Origin: Haladaptatus cibarius D43 | Lineage (GTDB): Archaea; Halobacteriota; Halobacteria; Halobacteriales; Haladaptataceae | Length of the DNA stretch: 64,000 nucleotides | Direction of reading: 5' to 3' | Assembly: GCF_000710615.1 (NCBI RefSeq) | Contig: NZ_JDTH01000001.1 | Coordinates: 921,076-985,075 of the forward strand | In this document: piece after piece, positions 44,162 through 52,506 of the stretch | Position numbering within the stretch: position 1 is the first letter of the stretch | Layout of the letters: each line of letters starts with the position of its first letter | Notes under the pieces: model-generated | What the model saw: the letters and a program-made list of their open reading frames with translations, nothing else | Databases searched by the model: none | What the model was told of the DNA's origin: nothing | Made by a program: the position numbers and the translations under genes

Positions 44162-45433
44162 TCAAACCACGGCGACGATTGCAGTCGCCGCCGTTCCGAT
44201 GAGGAGGACGCTGCTCCACACCGCAACTTTGTAGGCGAACTGACGATTCGGTGCGGAAATCGTCAGCGCCGCTTTGACGACGATGCTCGATGCAGTAGCC
44301 AACAGAATGCCGAACACGGCGGTCTGCTGGTCGAGATTGCCACCGCTGTAAAGCGTCACCGCGGAGGCGGTGACGCCCGCGCTCGAAACGAGGCCGGATA
44401 GCAGGGCCGTGATGTAAAATCCGGCTTCCCCGAACTGACTTTTCGCCAGCGCGCCGCCGACCACGACGAACAGAAAGATAAGGCCGAATCCGAGGACGTT
44501 GCGGAGCGAGAACGGACTTTCGAGGTCGATGTCCATCTTCTGCGACCAGTCCGCCGAGTAGGCGGCGATGGCGACGCTACCGATGATAATCGTTCCAAGC
44601 GGGATAATCGCGCCGTACAGCGTTTTACCGGGGGTGCCGATAGTGAACGCCAGCGCGATGACGAGGTTGCGAAGGGCCATCGCGGCGTCGGCGAGCAAAA
44701 TCGCGGCCACGCCGTAGGAGGCCGCTTCCGGTCGTTGTCGAACGTGGTCTAACATCGTCCCGACCACGGCAGTCGAGGATGCGAGGCCGCCGAAAAAGCC
44801 CGTGACGGCGATGCCCCGCCCGCCGTAGGTTTCGACGATGGCGTAGTTGGCGATGCCGATACCGGCCACGGTGACGACCATCAACCAGACGAGGCGAGGG
44901 CTGACCATGACGCTCCCCATCTCGATTTCTCCCGGCGGGAGCAGTGGGTAGATGACGAACGCGAGGATAGCGAACTCCCCTGCAGACCTGAGTTCTTGGC
45001 GCGACATTCCCCACGCGAAACTGTGGAGTTCCCGCTTCAGCACGAGGAGGAGCGAGGACACGACGGCGACGGTGACGCCGACGAGGATGAATCCCTCCGC
45101 GACGAGGACGCCGACGCCGAAGGTGACGAGCATCGAGACGGAGGTCGTTAGGGACAATCCCGTATCCTCCTCGTCGTCCATCAATCCCTGTACCGCGAGG
45201 AGAATCCCCTGCACGATGACGAGGAGGCCCCCAAGCGCGAGGAGAATATCTTTATCGACGATGGTGAACGCCGCACCGAGGAGACTGATGAGCGTGAACG
45301 TTCGGATTCCCGCAGATTTTTGCGACCATTCGCGTTCGAGGCCGAGGAACAGACCCAACGCTCCAGCGATGGCGATGCGAACGACATCGCTTTCCAACGT
45401 AGCCGACGCGAAAACGGCTTCTAATCCGGTCAC
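44162..45433 (-). CDS. MgtC/DUF4010 family membrane protein
   Basis: This 423-aa membrane protein begins with an MgtC/SapB-like domain (VRIAIAGALGLFLGLEREWSQ, then GIRTFTLISLLGA) and continues with a DUF4010 domain (GRGIAVTGFFGGLASSTAVV). About twelve membrane segments are present. The family is linked to Mg2+ homeostasis or acid/low-Mg2+ survival in bacteria; the archaeal function is unknown. The start is best placed at the GTG at 45433: a ttttatatg TATA box (45458-45466) leaves only 2-10 bp before the upstream ATG at 45457 but about 27 bp before the GTG. Confidence 0.85.
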   Translation of the reverse strand: MTGLEAVFASATLESDVVRIAIAGALGLFLGLEREWSQKSAGIRTFTLISLLGAAFTIVDKDILLALGGLLVIVQGILLAVQGLMDDEEDTGLSLTTSVSMLVTFGVGVLVAEGFILVGVTVAVVSSLLLVLKRELHSFAWGMSRQELRSAGEFAILAFVIYPLLPPGEIEMGSVMVSPRLVWLMVVTVAGIGIANYAIVETYGGRGIAVTGFFGGLASSTAVVGTMLDHVRQRPEAASYGVAAILLADAAMALRNLVIALAFTIGTPGKTLYGAIIPLGTIIIGSVAIAAYSADWSQKMDIDLESPFSLRNVLGFGLIFLFVVVGGALAKSQFGEAGFYITALLSGLVSSAGVTASAVTLYSGGNLDQQTAVFGILLATASSIVVKAALTISAPNRQFAYKVAVWSSVLLIGTAATAIVAVV

Positions 45434-45457
45434 TCTATAGACTATATAGACGTACAT

Positions 45458-45466
45458 ATAAAAGAA
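45458..45466 (-). promoter_or_regulatory. TATA box that decides the start of the MgtC/DUF4010 gene
   Basis: On the minus strand ttttatatg ends against the ATG at 45457. The usual 25-30 bp to the transcript start reaches the in-frame GTG at 45433. The upstream ATG would not be in the mRNA. Confidence 0.55.
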
Positions 45467-45526
45467 TTACTGCCATCTTCGTTTTTTGCGCGAAATCTTT
45501 ATGTTCTGGCAACAAACTTCCCTCGT

Positions 45527-46780
45527 ATGGTCAGCGGATGGAATATTGACAAATCTCGTGCCGCGTGGTGGTTGATAGGCGCGGTACTCGGACTGGCGAC
45601 GCTGTTCGCCGTCTACTCGTTTATCGGGACTTTCGTCTTCGGTCTGTTTCTCTACTACGCGACGCGTCCGGTGTATCGGCGGCTGAAACGCCGTATCCGG
45701 CCGCCGAGCCTTGCCGCTGGCGTCGCGCTGTTGGCGCTCGCGCTCCCGGCGATTTTGCTCATCGTCTACACGCTCGCCATCGCGGTGCAGGAACTCACCG
45801 CCGTCGCGCAGACGACGAACATCGCGTCGCTTCCGGAACCGGTTCGTCAGTACGCGAACGTCTCCGAAATCGCCCAGCATCCGGAGCAGTTCATCACCAA
45901 CGGAAACAACTCACGACTCATAGAGCAGGCGTTCGGTTCGACGCTCAGGTACCTCACGTTCATCGGAAACGGTGCCTTACATCTGTTCGTGATGATAGCC
46001 ATCGCGTTCTACCTACTCCGCGACGACCACAAGCTTTCGCGGTGGTTCCGCCGGGCGTTCTCCGACAGCGAAGGCGTCCTCGAAACGTACATCGAGCGGG
46101 TTGACACCGACTTCAACAGCATCTTCTTCGGCAACATCCTGAACGCCTTCATGACCGGGACGATTGGCGCGATTTCGTACAACGTGCTGAACATGGCCGC
46201 GCCCGCCGGATTGGCAATCCCGTATCCGACCGTGGTGGGACTGCTGACCGGGGTCGCCAGTCTGATTCCCGTCGTCGGCATGAAACTCGTCTACTTCCCC
46301 GTGACCGTGGTCATCGGCGCGAATGCGCTAATGGACGGTGGGCCGGACGTGCTGTGGTTCCCTGCCGTGTTCGCCCTCGTCTCTTTCGTCATCGTGGACA
46401 CCATCCCCGACCTCGTTTTGCGACCCTACGTGTCGGGGCGGAACCTCCACGTCGGCATGGTGATGTTCGCGTACATCTTCGGCCCGCTGCTGTTCGGTTG
46501 GTACGGTATCTTCCTCGGGCCGATGATTCTCGTCCTCGTCGTCCACTTCGTGGAGGTCGTCCTGCCGGAACTCATCGCTGGCAGACCGATTCAGCCGTGG
46601 GCAGTTGACCCGACGTACATCCGCGGCGACGAACCGCTTCCGCAACCGCCGCGCGACCCCGAAGAGGCGGTCAGCGCCGATATGGTCGGTGACGGCAGTG
46701 CGGGTACCGGCGACGAAGCGGGCGACCACGGCATCGAAACCCAAAGGGAAAACGACGAAAAGCCGTCTCCAGAACAGTAG
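45527..46780 (+). CDS. AI-2E family transporter (PerM-like)
   Basis: This 417-aa membrane protein of the UPF0118/AI-2E exporter superfamily has two N-terminal spans, a soluble helical insert (about residues 95-150), and a six-span C-terminal region with the family patterns GNILNAFMTGTIGA, PYPTVVGLLTGVASLIPVVG, and LRPYVSGRNLHVGMVMFAYIFGPLLFGWYGIFLGP. A 60-residue acidic cytoplasmic tail ends the protein. Archaeal relatives may act as Na+(Li+)/H+ antiporters. An atctttatg promoter (about 45495-45503) lies 28 bp upstream. It is divergent from the MgtC/DUF4010 gene. Confidence 0.9.
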   Translation: MVSGWNIDKSRAAWWLIGAVLGLATLFAVYSFIGTFVFGLFLYYATRPVYRRLKRRIRPPSLAAGVALLALALPAILLIVYTLAIAVQELTAVAQTTNIASLPEPVRQYANVSEIAQHPEQFITNGNNSRLIEQAFGSTLRYLTFIGNGALHLFVMIAIAFYLLRDDHKLSRWFRRAFSDSEGVLETYIERVDTDFNSIFFGNILNAFMTGTIGAISYNVLNMAAPAGLAIPYPTVVGLLTGVASLIPVVGMKLVYFPVTVVIGANALMDGGPDVLWFPAVFALVSFVIVDTIPDLVLRPYVSGRNLHVGMVMFAYIFGPLLFGWYGIFLGPMILVLVVHFVEVVLPELIAGRPIQPWAVDPTYIRGDEPLPQPPRDPEEAVSADMVGDGSAGTGDEAGDHGIETQRENDEKPSPEQ

Positions 46781-46824
46781 TACCGCCCACCGCAGACGTA
46801 TCGGCGGAGTAACTGCGACCCGCC

Positions 46825-47100
46825 TTAGCGGTCAACGAACTGCCGTTCCCACTCCTTTCGTTCGTCGATGTGGCTCTTTCCGTGGGCGGTGAGCGCGTAG
46901 TAGTTCGTCCGTTCGTCGCGTTTTCCTTTCTCCACGAGGTCTTTTTCGACGAGCGTGTCGAGGTTCGGATACAACCGTCCGTGGTGGACTTCCGTATCGT
47001 AGTACTGCTCTAAATCCTCTTGGATGGCCAACCCGTGCGGTTCGCCGTTTCCGGCGATTACGTACAGGATATCGCGCTGAAACCCCGTTAGTTCGTGCAT
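46825..47100 (-). CDS. PadR-family transcriptional regulator
   Basis: This 91-aa winged-helix repressor of the PadR type begins MHELTGFQRDILYVIAG, has the GLAIQEDLEQYYDTEVHHGRLYPNLDTL DNA-recognition wing with the conserved Tyr/Leu pattern, and ends in YYALTAHGKSHI. The ATG at 47100 is preferred over the TTG two codons upstream. A tttatg(t) promoter element lies 15-25 bp upstream in an AT-rich stretch. It is convergent with the AI-2E gene (45-bp gap); whether it regulates it is unknown. Confidence 0.85.
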   Translation of the reverse strand: MHELTGFQRDILYVIAGNGEPHGLAIQEDLEQYYDTEVHHGRLYPNLDTLVEKDLVEKGKRDERTNYYALTAHGKSHIDERKEWERQFVDR

Positions 47101-47201
47101 CGTCAATATTGCCTATTTATGTCTGCATAGCATAAATATAACGGTTCCCGCACTTCTCAAACGGGAGTGTCTTTATCTTCGTGTGCCACCTTTGGGGAGA
47201 T

Positions 47202-47489
47202 ATGCCAGAAGAAGTCCTGTTCGAAACTGAGAACACACAGAGCCGAACCGAAATCGCCCAGTACCTTCGCACTGTCGCCGACAAACTCGACGGCGGCGGT
47301 TCGATTACGCTGAACGCGGGTAATCAGTCCGTCACGCTCGACCCGCCGACCAACCCCGTCTTCGAAGTGAAAGCCGAGCGCGAAACCTCGTCGTCCGGTT
47401 CGAGCGAGCTCAGCGTCGAGTTCGAACTCGAATGGAAAGAGGGCGACAGCGGTGGCAACGGCAGTGGTGGGTCGCTGGAAATCGAGTAA
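47202..47489 (+). CDS. amphi-Trp domain protein
   Basis: This 95-aa acidic protein matches the amphi-Trp domain family: MPEEVLFETENTQSRTEIAQYLRTVADKL at the N-terminus, a VTLDPP strand and a VEFELEWKEGD motif at the C-terminus with the conserved Trp. The function is unknown; the domain is common in halophilic archaea. A tctttatctt promoter lies about 28 bp upstream of the ATG at 47202. The tail after residue 85 is Gly/Ser/Glu-rich. Confidence 0.85.
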   Translation: MPEEVLFETENTQSRTEIAQYLRTVADKLDGGGSITLNAGNQSVTLDPPTNPVFEVKAERETSSSGSSELSVEFELEWKEGDSGGNGSGGSLEIE

Positions 47490-47640
47490 GTGACCTCTCG
47501 ATAAAAATCCGCAAAATCCGCTTTTTGACCATCAAAACGGCGACAATACCGAACGCTATCGGTTCGCGTAGTACAGTATCGGTATTCATCGATATTCGTG
47601 GCAGAACAGTGCTGTCGCTTGGTAGGTAGCTTCGAAAGGA

Positions 47641-47734
47641 AAGCGGAACACGCGGGGATGAAAACACCCCGCGTACCGCTTGCCGCCCTGAATTGGTCCC
47701 CGCTGACGCTTCGGCCCTCCAAAGCGAAGCGTCA
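47641..47734 (+). ncRNA. Candidate structured RNA or transposon-end remnant
   Basis: Two strong stems lie in a 316-bp gene-free gap (47490-47805). The first is aagcgg (47641-47646) and acgcgggg (47650-47657) paired with ccccgcgt (47667-47674) and ccgctt (47676-47681). The second is tgacgcttcg (47704-47713) with cgaagcgtca (47725-47734), perfect. The strand is uncertain. It could be a small RNA or the remains of a mobile-element end such as an omega-RNA-like hairpin region; no transposase is near. Confidence 0.35.
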
Positions 47735-47805
47735 ACTGCAACAAGACGGTGTAATGACTTAAAGGTAACGATTTAGATAACTCCTGCACCGATGTAGAAA
47801 AAAAG

Positions 47806-47952
47806 TCAGATATGCTCTTCTTCGAGAACCCAGCCGATAGCGCGCTTGTAGTAGGTGAACATCTGTCGAACGCCTTCGTGGTTCATCTCCTCGCTGTCGA
47901 GTTGTTCTGCGAGGTATTCGTACTGCTCTCGGATTTCGTCTTCGTCCCTCAT
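47806..47952 (-). CDS. 48-aa conserved helical microprotein
   Basis: This protein begins MRDEDEIREQYEYLAEQL and ends in YYKRAIGWVLEEEHI, with acidic helices and a conserved-looking MNHEGVRQMFTYYK segment. It has no Cys and no membrane span. Such short acidic helical proteins occur widely in haloarchaea; the function is unknown. Start and stop are clear on the minus strand and the composition is far from random. It lies between the structured region and a repeat-rich gap, so it is probably monocistronic. Confidence 0.65.
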   Translation of the reverse strand: MRDEDEIREQYEYLAEQLDSEEMNHEGVRQMFTYYKRAIGWVLEEEHI

Positions 47953-48185
47953 GCGTGGGCGGGATTTCGTGTTTCAGCCGGTTAGCAGTATCGGCATCGC
48001 CAACGAGTTGCTGGTTACGTTGTCGTCGGTGTTGGTTACTGTTTTTTGCGTGGTAAACGACATTTCGTGGAATGCCACTCCTGTGTTTTTCTATTTATTC
48101 CTTCGTGCCGACAGGTAGCACCTCGGCAATGAAACCACCATCACAAGAAAATCGACCGTCGATGAAGAACTGTTTCAAACGAGTC

Positions 48186-48539
48186 GATTACAAGTCACGA
48201 CTGCAATCAAACCGCAACCGCCCCGCACCGCGACAGCCACACACCTCCCCACCCGACTCCCTCATTCGCTTGCGCTCGTTTCGGTCATCCACCATCAAAG
48301 GCACGCTCTGATGAGCCGTTCGCTCGCTTCGCTCACGAAGACCTCGCGCGAACTCGGGCAGTCCTGAGGACTTTACATCCAAAGGACTGCCGAGGCACGC
48401 GCCATAGTGGTCATACAGATTTTTGGCAATTGACAATACAACATGGCGCGCGAAGGCGACTAAACGAGCGAAGCGAGTGAAGGAGTCGAGTGGGGAGGAT
48501 GTGGGCGGTGGCGGTTCGATTGTAGTCGTGATTTGTAAC
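48186..48539. repeat. Dispersed inverted-repeat element, complete copy
   Basis: The left arm begins gattacaagtcacgact (48186) and runs through accgccccgcaccgcgacag and cctccccacccgactcc to about 48280. The right arm (48464-48539) is its imperfect reverse complement, ending gtagtcgtgatttgtaac. The arms also match the element at 63620-63968 and the edge copy at 1-166. The centre carries gcagtcct/aggactgc around a short loop and no protein-like ORF. The region 47953-48185 before it shows no gene. Confidence 0.75.
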
Positions 48540-48611
48540 CGCCTAGTTCGAAATACCCACCAACCAACAAACGACTCATCGGAAATGATTTTTCACCAAC
48601 TAACAACCGAG

Positions 48612-49535
48612 TCACTTCCGCTCTAAACGCGAGAGTCCGTGCCAAATCGCGTCAACCATTTTCTCTTCTCCCTCCCCCGAAGAATCGTCCCATCCGCGGG
48701 CGAGTGCGTCCTCCAACACGGCAAGCGAATGATTCTCGAAGTTGTTCATCCCGCGAAACTCTTCGAGGGCGTCCCGCTCTTTATCCCCGAACTCCTCCGT
48801 GGGCGTCCCTTCGAAAAAACCGAGTTCGCCGAGCGTTTCGGCGACTTCGCTCGCGGTGTTCTCCGACAGCTCACGCGTTTCGTCGGGTTCCGCGCGTTCC
48901 AGCAAGGTCACGTCGTAGATTTTGAACACGCGCTCCAGTTCGTCGATTGGGGCCTCGTGGTCGTCCACGCGCACGTCAACCCAGCGGTCGTTTCGCCCGT
49001 CGTACCCGCCTTCCGGTTTGGCGACGTAAAGCGCCGCGCTCTGCTCGCCGCGCTTGTCGCCACCCGCGTCGTTGCCCGCGTGGAGCGCGGCGATGAGTCG
49101 CTCCGGGAGGCCGCCCTCGGTTTCCTCGAACGTCTCGGCCATGGCTTCGAGCGTCTCGCGGTTCTCCAAAATGTTCCCCTGCACCGTGTAGTCCTCGCCC
49201 TGAATGTCCCCCGCGTAGTCGAAACAGTCGTCGCCCGTGAAGGCGGAAACCGAGCCGTCCTGTCCGACGATGCCGACCTGCCGGGATTCGAAGTCGGGGT
49301 CGGCCCCGGTGAGTTCCATCACGACTTCGTCGGCGGGGCGTCCGTCCCGAAGCAGGTCGAGTCCGTCCGGCCCGTAGGCGACGTTGGCGTAGCTCTGTGT
49401 GGCGACCGCGCCTGCGTCGGCGTTGACGAAGGGGACGACGGCCCCGACGCCGACGAACTTCGATTGGACTGCGACACCGACCGCGTCCCGTTCGGGGTCG
49501 CGCGCGACGATGGAAAACGTCGATGGTCGTGGCAT
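48612..49535 (-). CDS. DUF1028 family protein
   Basis: This 307-aa protein begins MPRPSTFSIVARDPERDAVGVAVQSKF, the signature of DUF1028 (Ntn-hydrolase-like fold). It continues with ADAGAVATQSYANVAYGPDG and GDKRGEQSAALYVAKPEGGYDGRNDRWVDVRVDDH at the expected places. The family is of uncertain function and is often linked to peptidase-like or amino-acid catabolic contexts. The C-terminal 90 residues (NTASEVAETLGELGFFEG) form an additional helical domain seen in haloarchaeal members. Its 3' end lies 72 bp from the repeat element. Confidence 0.85.
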   Translation of the reverse strand: MPRPSTFSIVARDPERDAVGVAVQSKFVGVGAVVPFVNADAGAVATQSYANVAYGPDGLDLLRDGRPADEVVMELTGADPDFESRQVGIVGQDGSVSAFTGDDCFDYAGDIQGEDYTVQGNILENRETLEAMAETFEETEGGLPERLIAALHAGNDAGGDKRGEQSAALYVAKPEGGYDGRNDRWVDVRVDDHEAPIDELERVFKIYDVTLLERAEPDETRELSENTASEVAETLGELGFFEGTPTEEFGDKERDALEEFRGMNNFENHSLAVLEDALARGWDDSSGEGEEKMVDAIWHGLSRLERK

Positions 49536-49597
49536 ACGCGGGAGGATGCAGGCAATCCCGAAAAGCGTTGACCCTGCGGAAACGACCGCGAGGATAT

Positions 49598-49993
49598 CTA
49601 TTTCAAACCGTTCTCCTTTCTCGCGGTGAGCGGTTGGCGCGAAACGAGTTCGCAGTCGAACTCGGGATGTTCCGCGAAGTGGTGAACGAGCATGTGTCTC
49701 CGCCCGCCGGTCAATCCGCGTTCTCCGGCGCTTCCGGCGTTCCCGGTATCTTCAGCAGTGAACTCCGGCGGCAGTCGGTCGTACAGTTCTGCCAGCGCGT
49801 CGAAGTTCTGAAACACCTTTCGATGGCCGGACGAATCCGCGCCTCTACGCGAAACGACGTAGCTTCCGTCGTCGCGGTGTTCGCCGACAGTGTTGAAAAA
49901 CTCGGTTCGTCGGGTCAGCGCCCGTCCGAGTGCTTCGCGTAGGCGGTCTGCCTCGCACCTGGAGAGTTCATGGCGTTCGCCGCGAACCAGCAC
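49598..49993 (-). CDS. Conserved haloarchaeal protein with uncertain start
   Basis: The 131-aa form starts at a GTG (49993) and reads LVRGERHELSRCEADRLREAL, then RDDGSYVVSRRGADSSGHRKVF and GLTGGRRHMLVHHFAEH. It resembles DUF7528-type haloarchaeal proteins from memory. The frame stays open upstream for 55 codons with two near-identical TENGVSV units (about 49994-50050), but I find no ATG or GTG there before a TAA. So either the GTG start is used and the repeats are non-coding, or the N-terminus has been lost. The function is unknown. Confidence 0.6.
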   Translation of the reverse strand: MLVRGERHELSRCEADRLREALGRALTRRTEFFNTVGEHRDDGSYVVSRRGADSSGHRKVFQNFDALAELYDRLPPEFTAEDTGNAGSAGERGLTGGRRHMLVHHFAEHPEFDCELVSRQPLTARKENGLK

Positions 49994-50258
49994 CGAAACG
50001 CCGTTTTCGGTGCTTGTGACAGAAACACCGTTTTCGGTGTCTGTAGCGGAAACCGGTGTCTCACCGGAATTGCAGACATCGGTAGAATCTGCTGTGCGCG
50101 TGCTATCCGTGGCCGAGAATTTCTCGACCAGTCGCCGGGAGGCGACTTACTCTATCCTCCGAGTGGGTATCACTCGACATCGTGCTAATAGATAGTCGAA
50201 GACGACTGATAAAGCTACGGGGAGATTTGCGAGGAGGAGGCTGCTGGGGCGAGTCGAA

Positions 50259-50504
50259 TCACCGACGGTCGAACCAAACCACGCCGGCCATCAGCAGGTT
50301 GTAGGCGACCAATCCGGCGGCGAGCACGCCCATACACAGTCCGACGAAGACGGCGACGACCGACACCGCCTCCACGCCCGCAACCATCAACGCGAGCAAA
50401 ACGACGGTCATGAGCGCAAGCGGTGCCGCGTAGTCCGACCAGACGTCTGTGGAAATCGGCGCGCGAAGTTTCAGCAGCGGTTCTCGCCGTTCGTGTTTGC
50501 TCAT
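50259..50504 (-). CDS. Small two-span membrane protein
   Basis: This 81-aa protein has a charged N-terminus (MSKHERREPLLKLRAPISTD) and then two hydrophobic segments (LALMTVVLLALMVAGVEAVSVVAVFVGLCMGVL and LVAYNLLMAGVVWF). It ends with DRR. Function unknown. An AT-rich tataatta stretch (50521-50530) about 23 bp upstream serves as promoter and may be shared with the divergent zinc-ribbon gene. Confidence 0.72.
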   Translation of the reverse strand: MSKHERREPLLKLRAPISTDVWSDYAAPLALMTVVLLALMVAGVEAVSVVAVFVGLCMGVLAAGLVAYNLLMAGVVWFDRR

Positions 50505-50594
50505 GAATTAGTTTCCATTTCATATATAATTAAACTTCTGTCAGTTCGGGGCGGCCGCGTGAGAGTTTTCACCCCGGCAGGAGAACGGGAAGGC

Positions 50595-51311
50595 ATGAAG
50601 ATTCGAGGCACCCGCGAATGCCAAAACTGCGGCACGCAGTGGTCGTATTACGACACCGGAAGCGTGGCCTGTCCGACCTGCGAGAGCATGCAGAGCGTCG
50701 GACTGGAAGACGACCGCGTTCAGCACACTGACAGCGCCGTAACCCTCAATTTGACGGAGGCACGCGAAGCGGTCGATGAGCGTCCGCTCCGCGAGGTTTC
50801 TGCTCTCGTCGCGGACACCACGCGCGAGTACGCCAGAAAGCGCGGGTTCATCAACGGTGGCGAACTGCAACCGTTGGACGACACCTATCTCGTGGCGCAG
50901 GAACTCAGGCACATCGCGGACGTGTTCTCCCGCGCGCTGGAAATCAGTGACGACGAGGAACTGTACTTTTTCTCCCTGCTTCGCGGGGCGGACGACGGGG
51001 AACGTCCCTCGACGATGGACGTGCCGGACTCACTGCACGAAGTCCGCGGCCTCGCGGATGCAGAAGCGCTGCAGGATTATCACGACGAGATGAGCGATTG
51101 GGCGAGAGAACACGATGTGGGACGGGAGGGAAGAAATACGCTCGAAACCCTCGGCGAACACGTTCGTCGCGCTCGTGCGCTTGAAGGTGGTCTGGACATC
51201 GACACGGCGGACGCACTAGTGTCATCGACGTGTGAACTTGCGAGCTACCTCCGCGAGGGTGACGAAGACGCACTGGTCAGGACACGCGATACCCTCGGGC
51301 GAATCGAGTAA
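50595..51311 (+). CDS. Zinc-ribbon protein with helical domain (DUF7117-like)
   Basis: This 238-aa protein opens with a TFIIB-like ribbon: MKIRGTRECQNCGTQWSYYD and VACPTCESM, two CxxC pairs. A helical domain follows with segments ALVADTTREYARKRGFINGG and QDYHDEMSDWAREH. This layout fits the haloarchaeal DUF7117 family from memory; the function is unknown, possibly transcription-related because of the ribbon. The ATG at 50595 is chosen; the upstream in-frame sequence is not conserved. An agttttcacc element is about 30 bp upstream. Confidence 0.78.
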   Translation: MKIRGTRECQNCGTQWSYYDTGSVACPTCESMQSVGLEDDRVQHTDSAVTLNLTEAREAVDERPLREVSALVADTTREYARKRGFINGGELQPLDDTYLVAQELRHIADVFSRALEISDDEELYFFSLLRGADDGERPSTMDVPDSLHEVRGLADAEALQDYHDEMSDWAREHDVGREGRNTLETLGEHVRRARALEGGLDIDTADALVSSTCELASYLREGDEDALVRTRDTLGRIE

Positions 51312-51453
51312 ACGAGTATTTGGGTTGTTTTCCCTCATCAGATATGAACTGCCGATTTGATCTTCGAATCCAATGCTACAGTATCTGATAACATATTTTA
51401 CTCATCTGAATTATAAAGATTAAAACTCGAAAAATCAGATGATTCTTCGAAGC

Positions 51454-52461
51454 ATGAAACAATCACGACGGACGTTCCTCAAAGGCGCGACGGCAAGCAT
51501 CGCAACGGTCGGCGGTATCGGCGCTCTCTCGGGAACGGGTGCCGCGGCGCGGTACTCCGTCGATAGCGACCTGACGAACACCGAGGACATTACCGGCAGT
51601 GACCTCGACTACGCCATTCAACAGGTTCGCTCCGACAGTCCACTCATCGGACTGGGAAGTACGTGGGTCGATGTCGGCAATCAGGAAGGCATCAACCCCG
51701 TCTACATGGTCGCCCACGCCGCATGGGAGTCCGATTGGGGAACCAGCAACATCGCGCAGGACAAAAACAACATCTACGGCTGGAAAGCCTACGATAATTG
51801 TCCGTACTCCTGTGCGGAATCGTTCTCCACCAAATCGGAATGCATCCAAGCGGTCATGCCCGTCATTCGAGACGAGTATCTGACGCCCGGCGGTGACCAT
51901 TATTACTCGTCCTACGGCCCGACCCTGCGGGGCATGAATCAGGATTACGCGACCGACATCAGTTGGGCGGAGGGCATCCGCGACGTGATGAACTCGCTCG
52001 CAGACCACATCGACTTCGGTGGCGGCGACGACCCCGGCGGCGGCAACTACAGTTGGCCGATTTACTCGAACGGCGACCAAGGCGAGGCGGTGTACTCCAT
52101 CCAATACCTCCTCGAACACCACGGCTACAACCTCCAGTACCACGACGGAATTTATGGCTCGGAAGTCACGAGCACCATCGAAAGCTTCCAGTCGTCGCAG
52201 GGACTCGCGGTTGACGGTGTCGTCGGGCCGAACACGTGGAGCGCGCTCATCGCCACGGTTCAGAGCGGAAGCGCCTACTGGCCGACCTACGCCGTGCAGC
52301 ATCACCTGAACAACGACGAAGGCTACAACATCGCCGTGGACGGCGTCTACGGGTCGGAAACCGAGGGGGCCATCGAGAGCTTCCAATCCAGCGCGGGAAT
52401 CGCCGTTGACGGCATCGTCGGGCCGAACACGTGGCAGGCGCTCGTGGACACCGGCAACTAA
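51454..52461 (+). CDS. Tat-exported glucosaminidase with two peptidoglycan-binding repeats
   Basis: This 335-aa secreted protein has a twin-arginine signal (SRRTFLKGATA, residues about 4-14). Residues about 55-190 form a glucosaminidase (LYZ2-like) domain with the catalytic Glu92 in AAWESDWGTSNIAQ and NNIYGWKAYD. A Gly/Asp linker (about 190-203) precedes two PG_binding_1 repeats, about 210-265 and 275-335, each ending VDG(V/I)VGPNTW. This is a bacterial-type cell-wall hydrolase layout in an organism group that lacks peptidoglycan; it might act on bacterial competitors or on other glycans. An attaaaac promoter fits the ATG at 51454. Confidence 0.88.
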   Translation: MKQSRRTFLKGATASIATVGGIGALSGTGAAARYSVDSDLTNTEDITGSDLDYAIQQVRSDSPLIGLGSTWVDVGNQEGINPVYMVAHAAWESDWGTSNIAQDKNNIYGWKAYDNCPYSCAESFSTKSECIQAVMPVIRDEYLTPGGDHYYSSYGPTLRGMNQDYATDISWAEGIRDVMNSLADHIDFGGGDDPGGGNYSWPIYSNGDQGEAVYSIQYLLEHHGYNLQYHDGIYGSEVTSTIESFQSSQGLAVDGVVGPNTWSALIATVQSGSAYWPTYAVQHHLNNDEGYNIAVDGVYGSETEGAIESFQSSAGIAVDGIVGPNTWQALVDTGN

Positions 52462-52506
52462 GCAAAACTGGCGGTCGTCCGGGTAAAATTCTTTTTCGGA
52501 CGGGAT

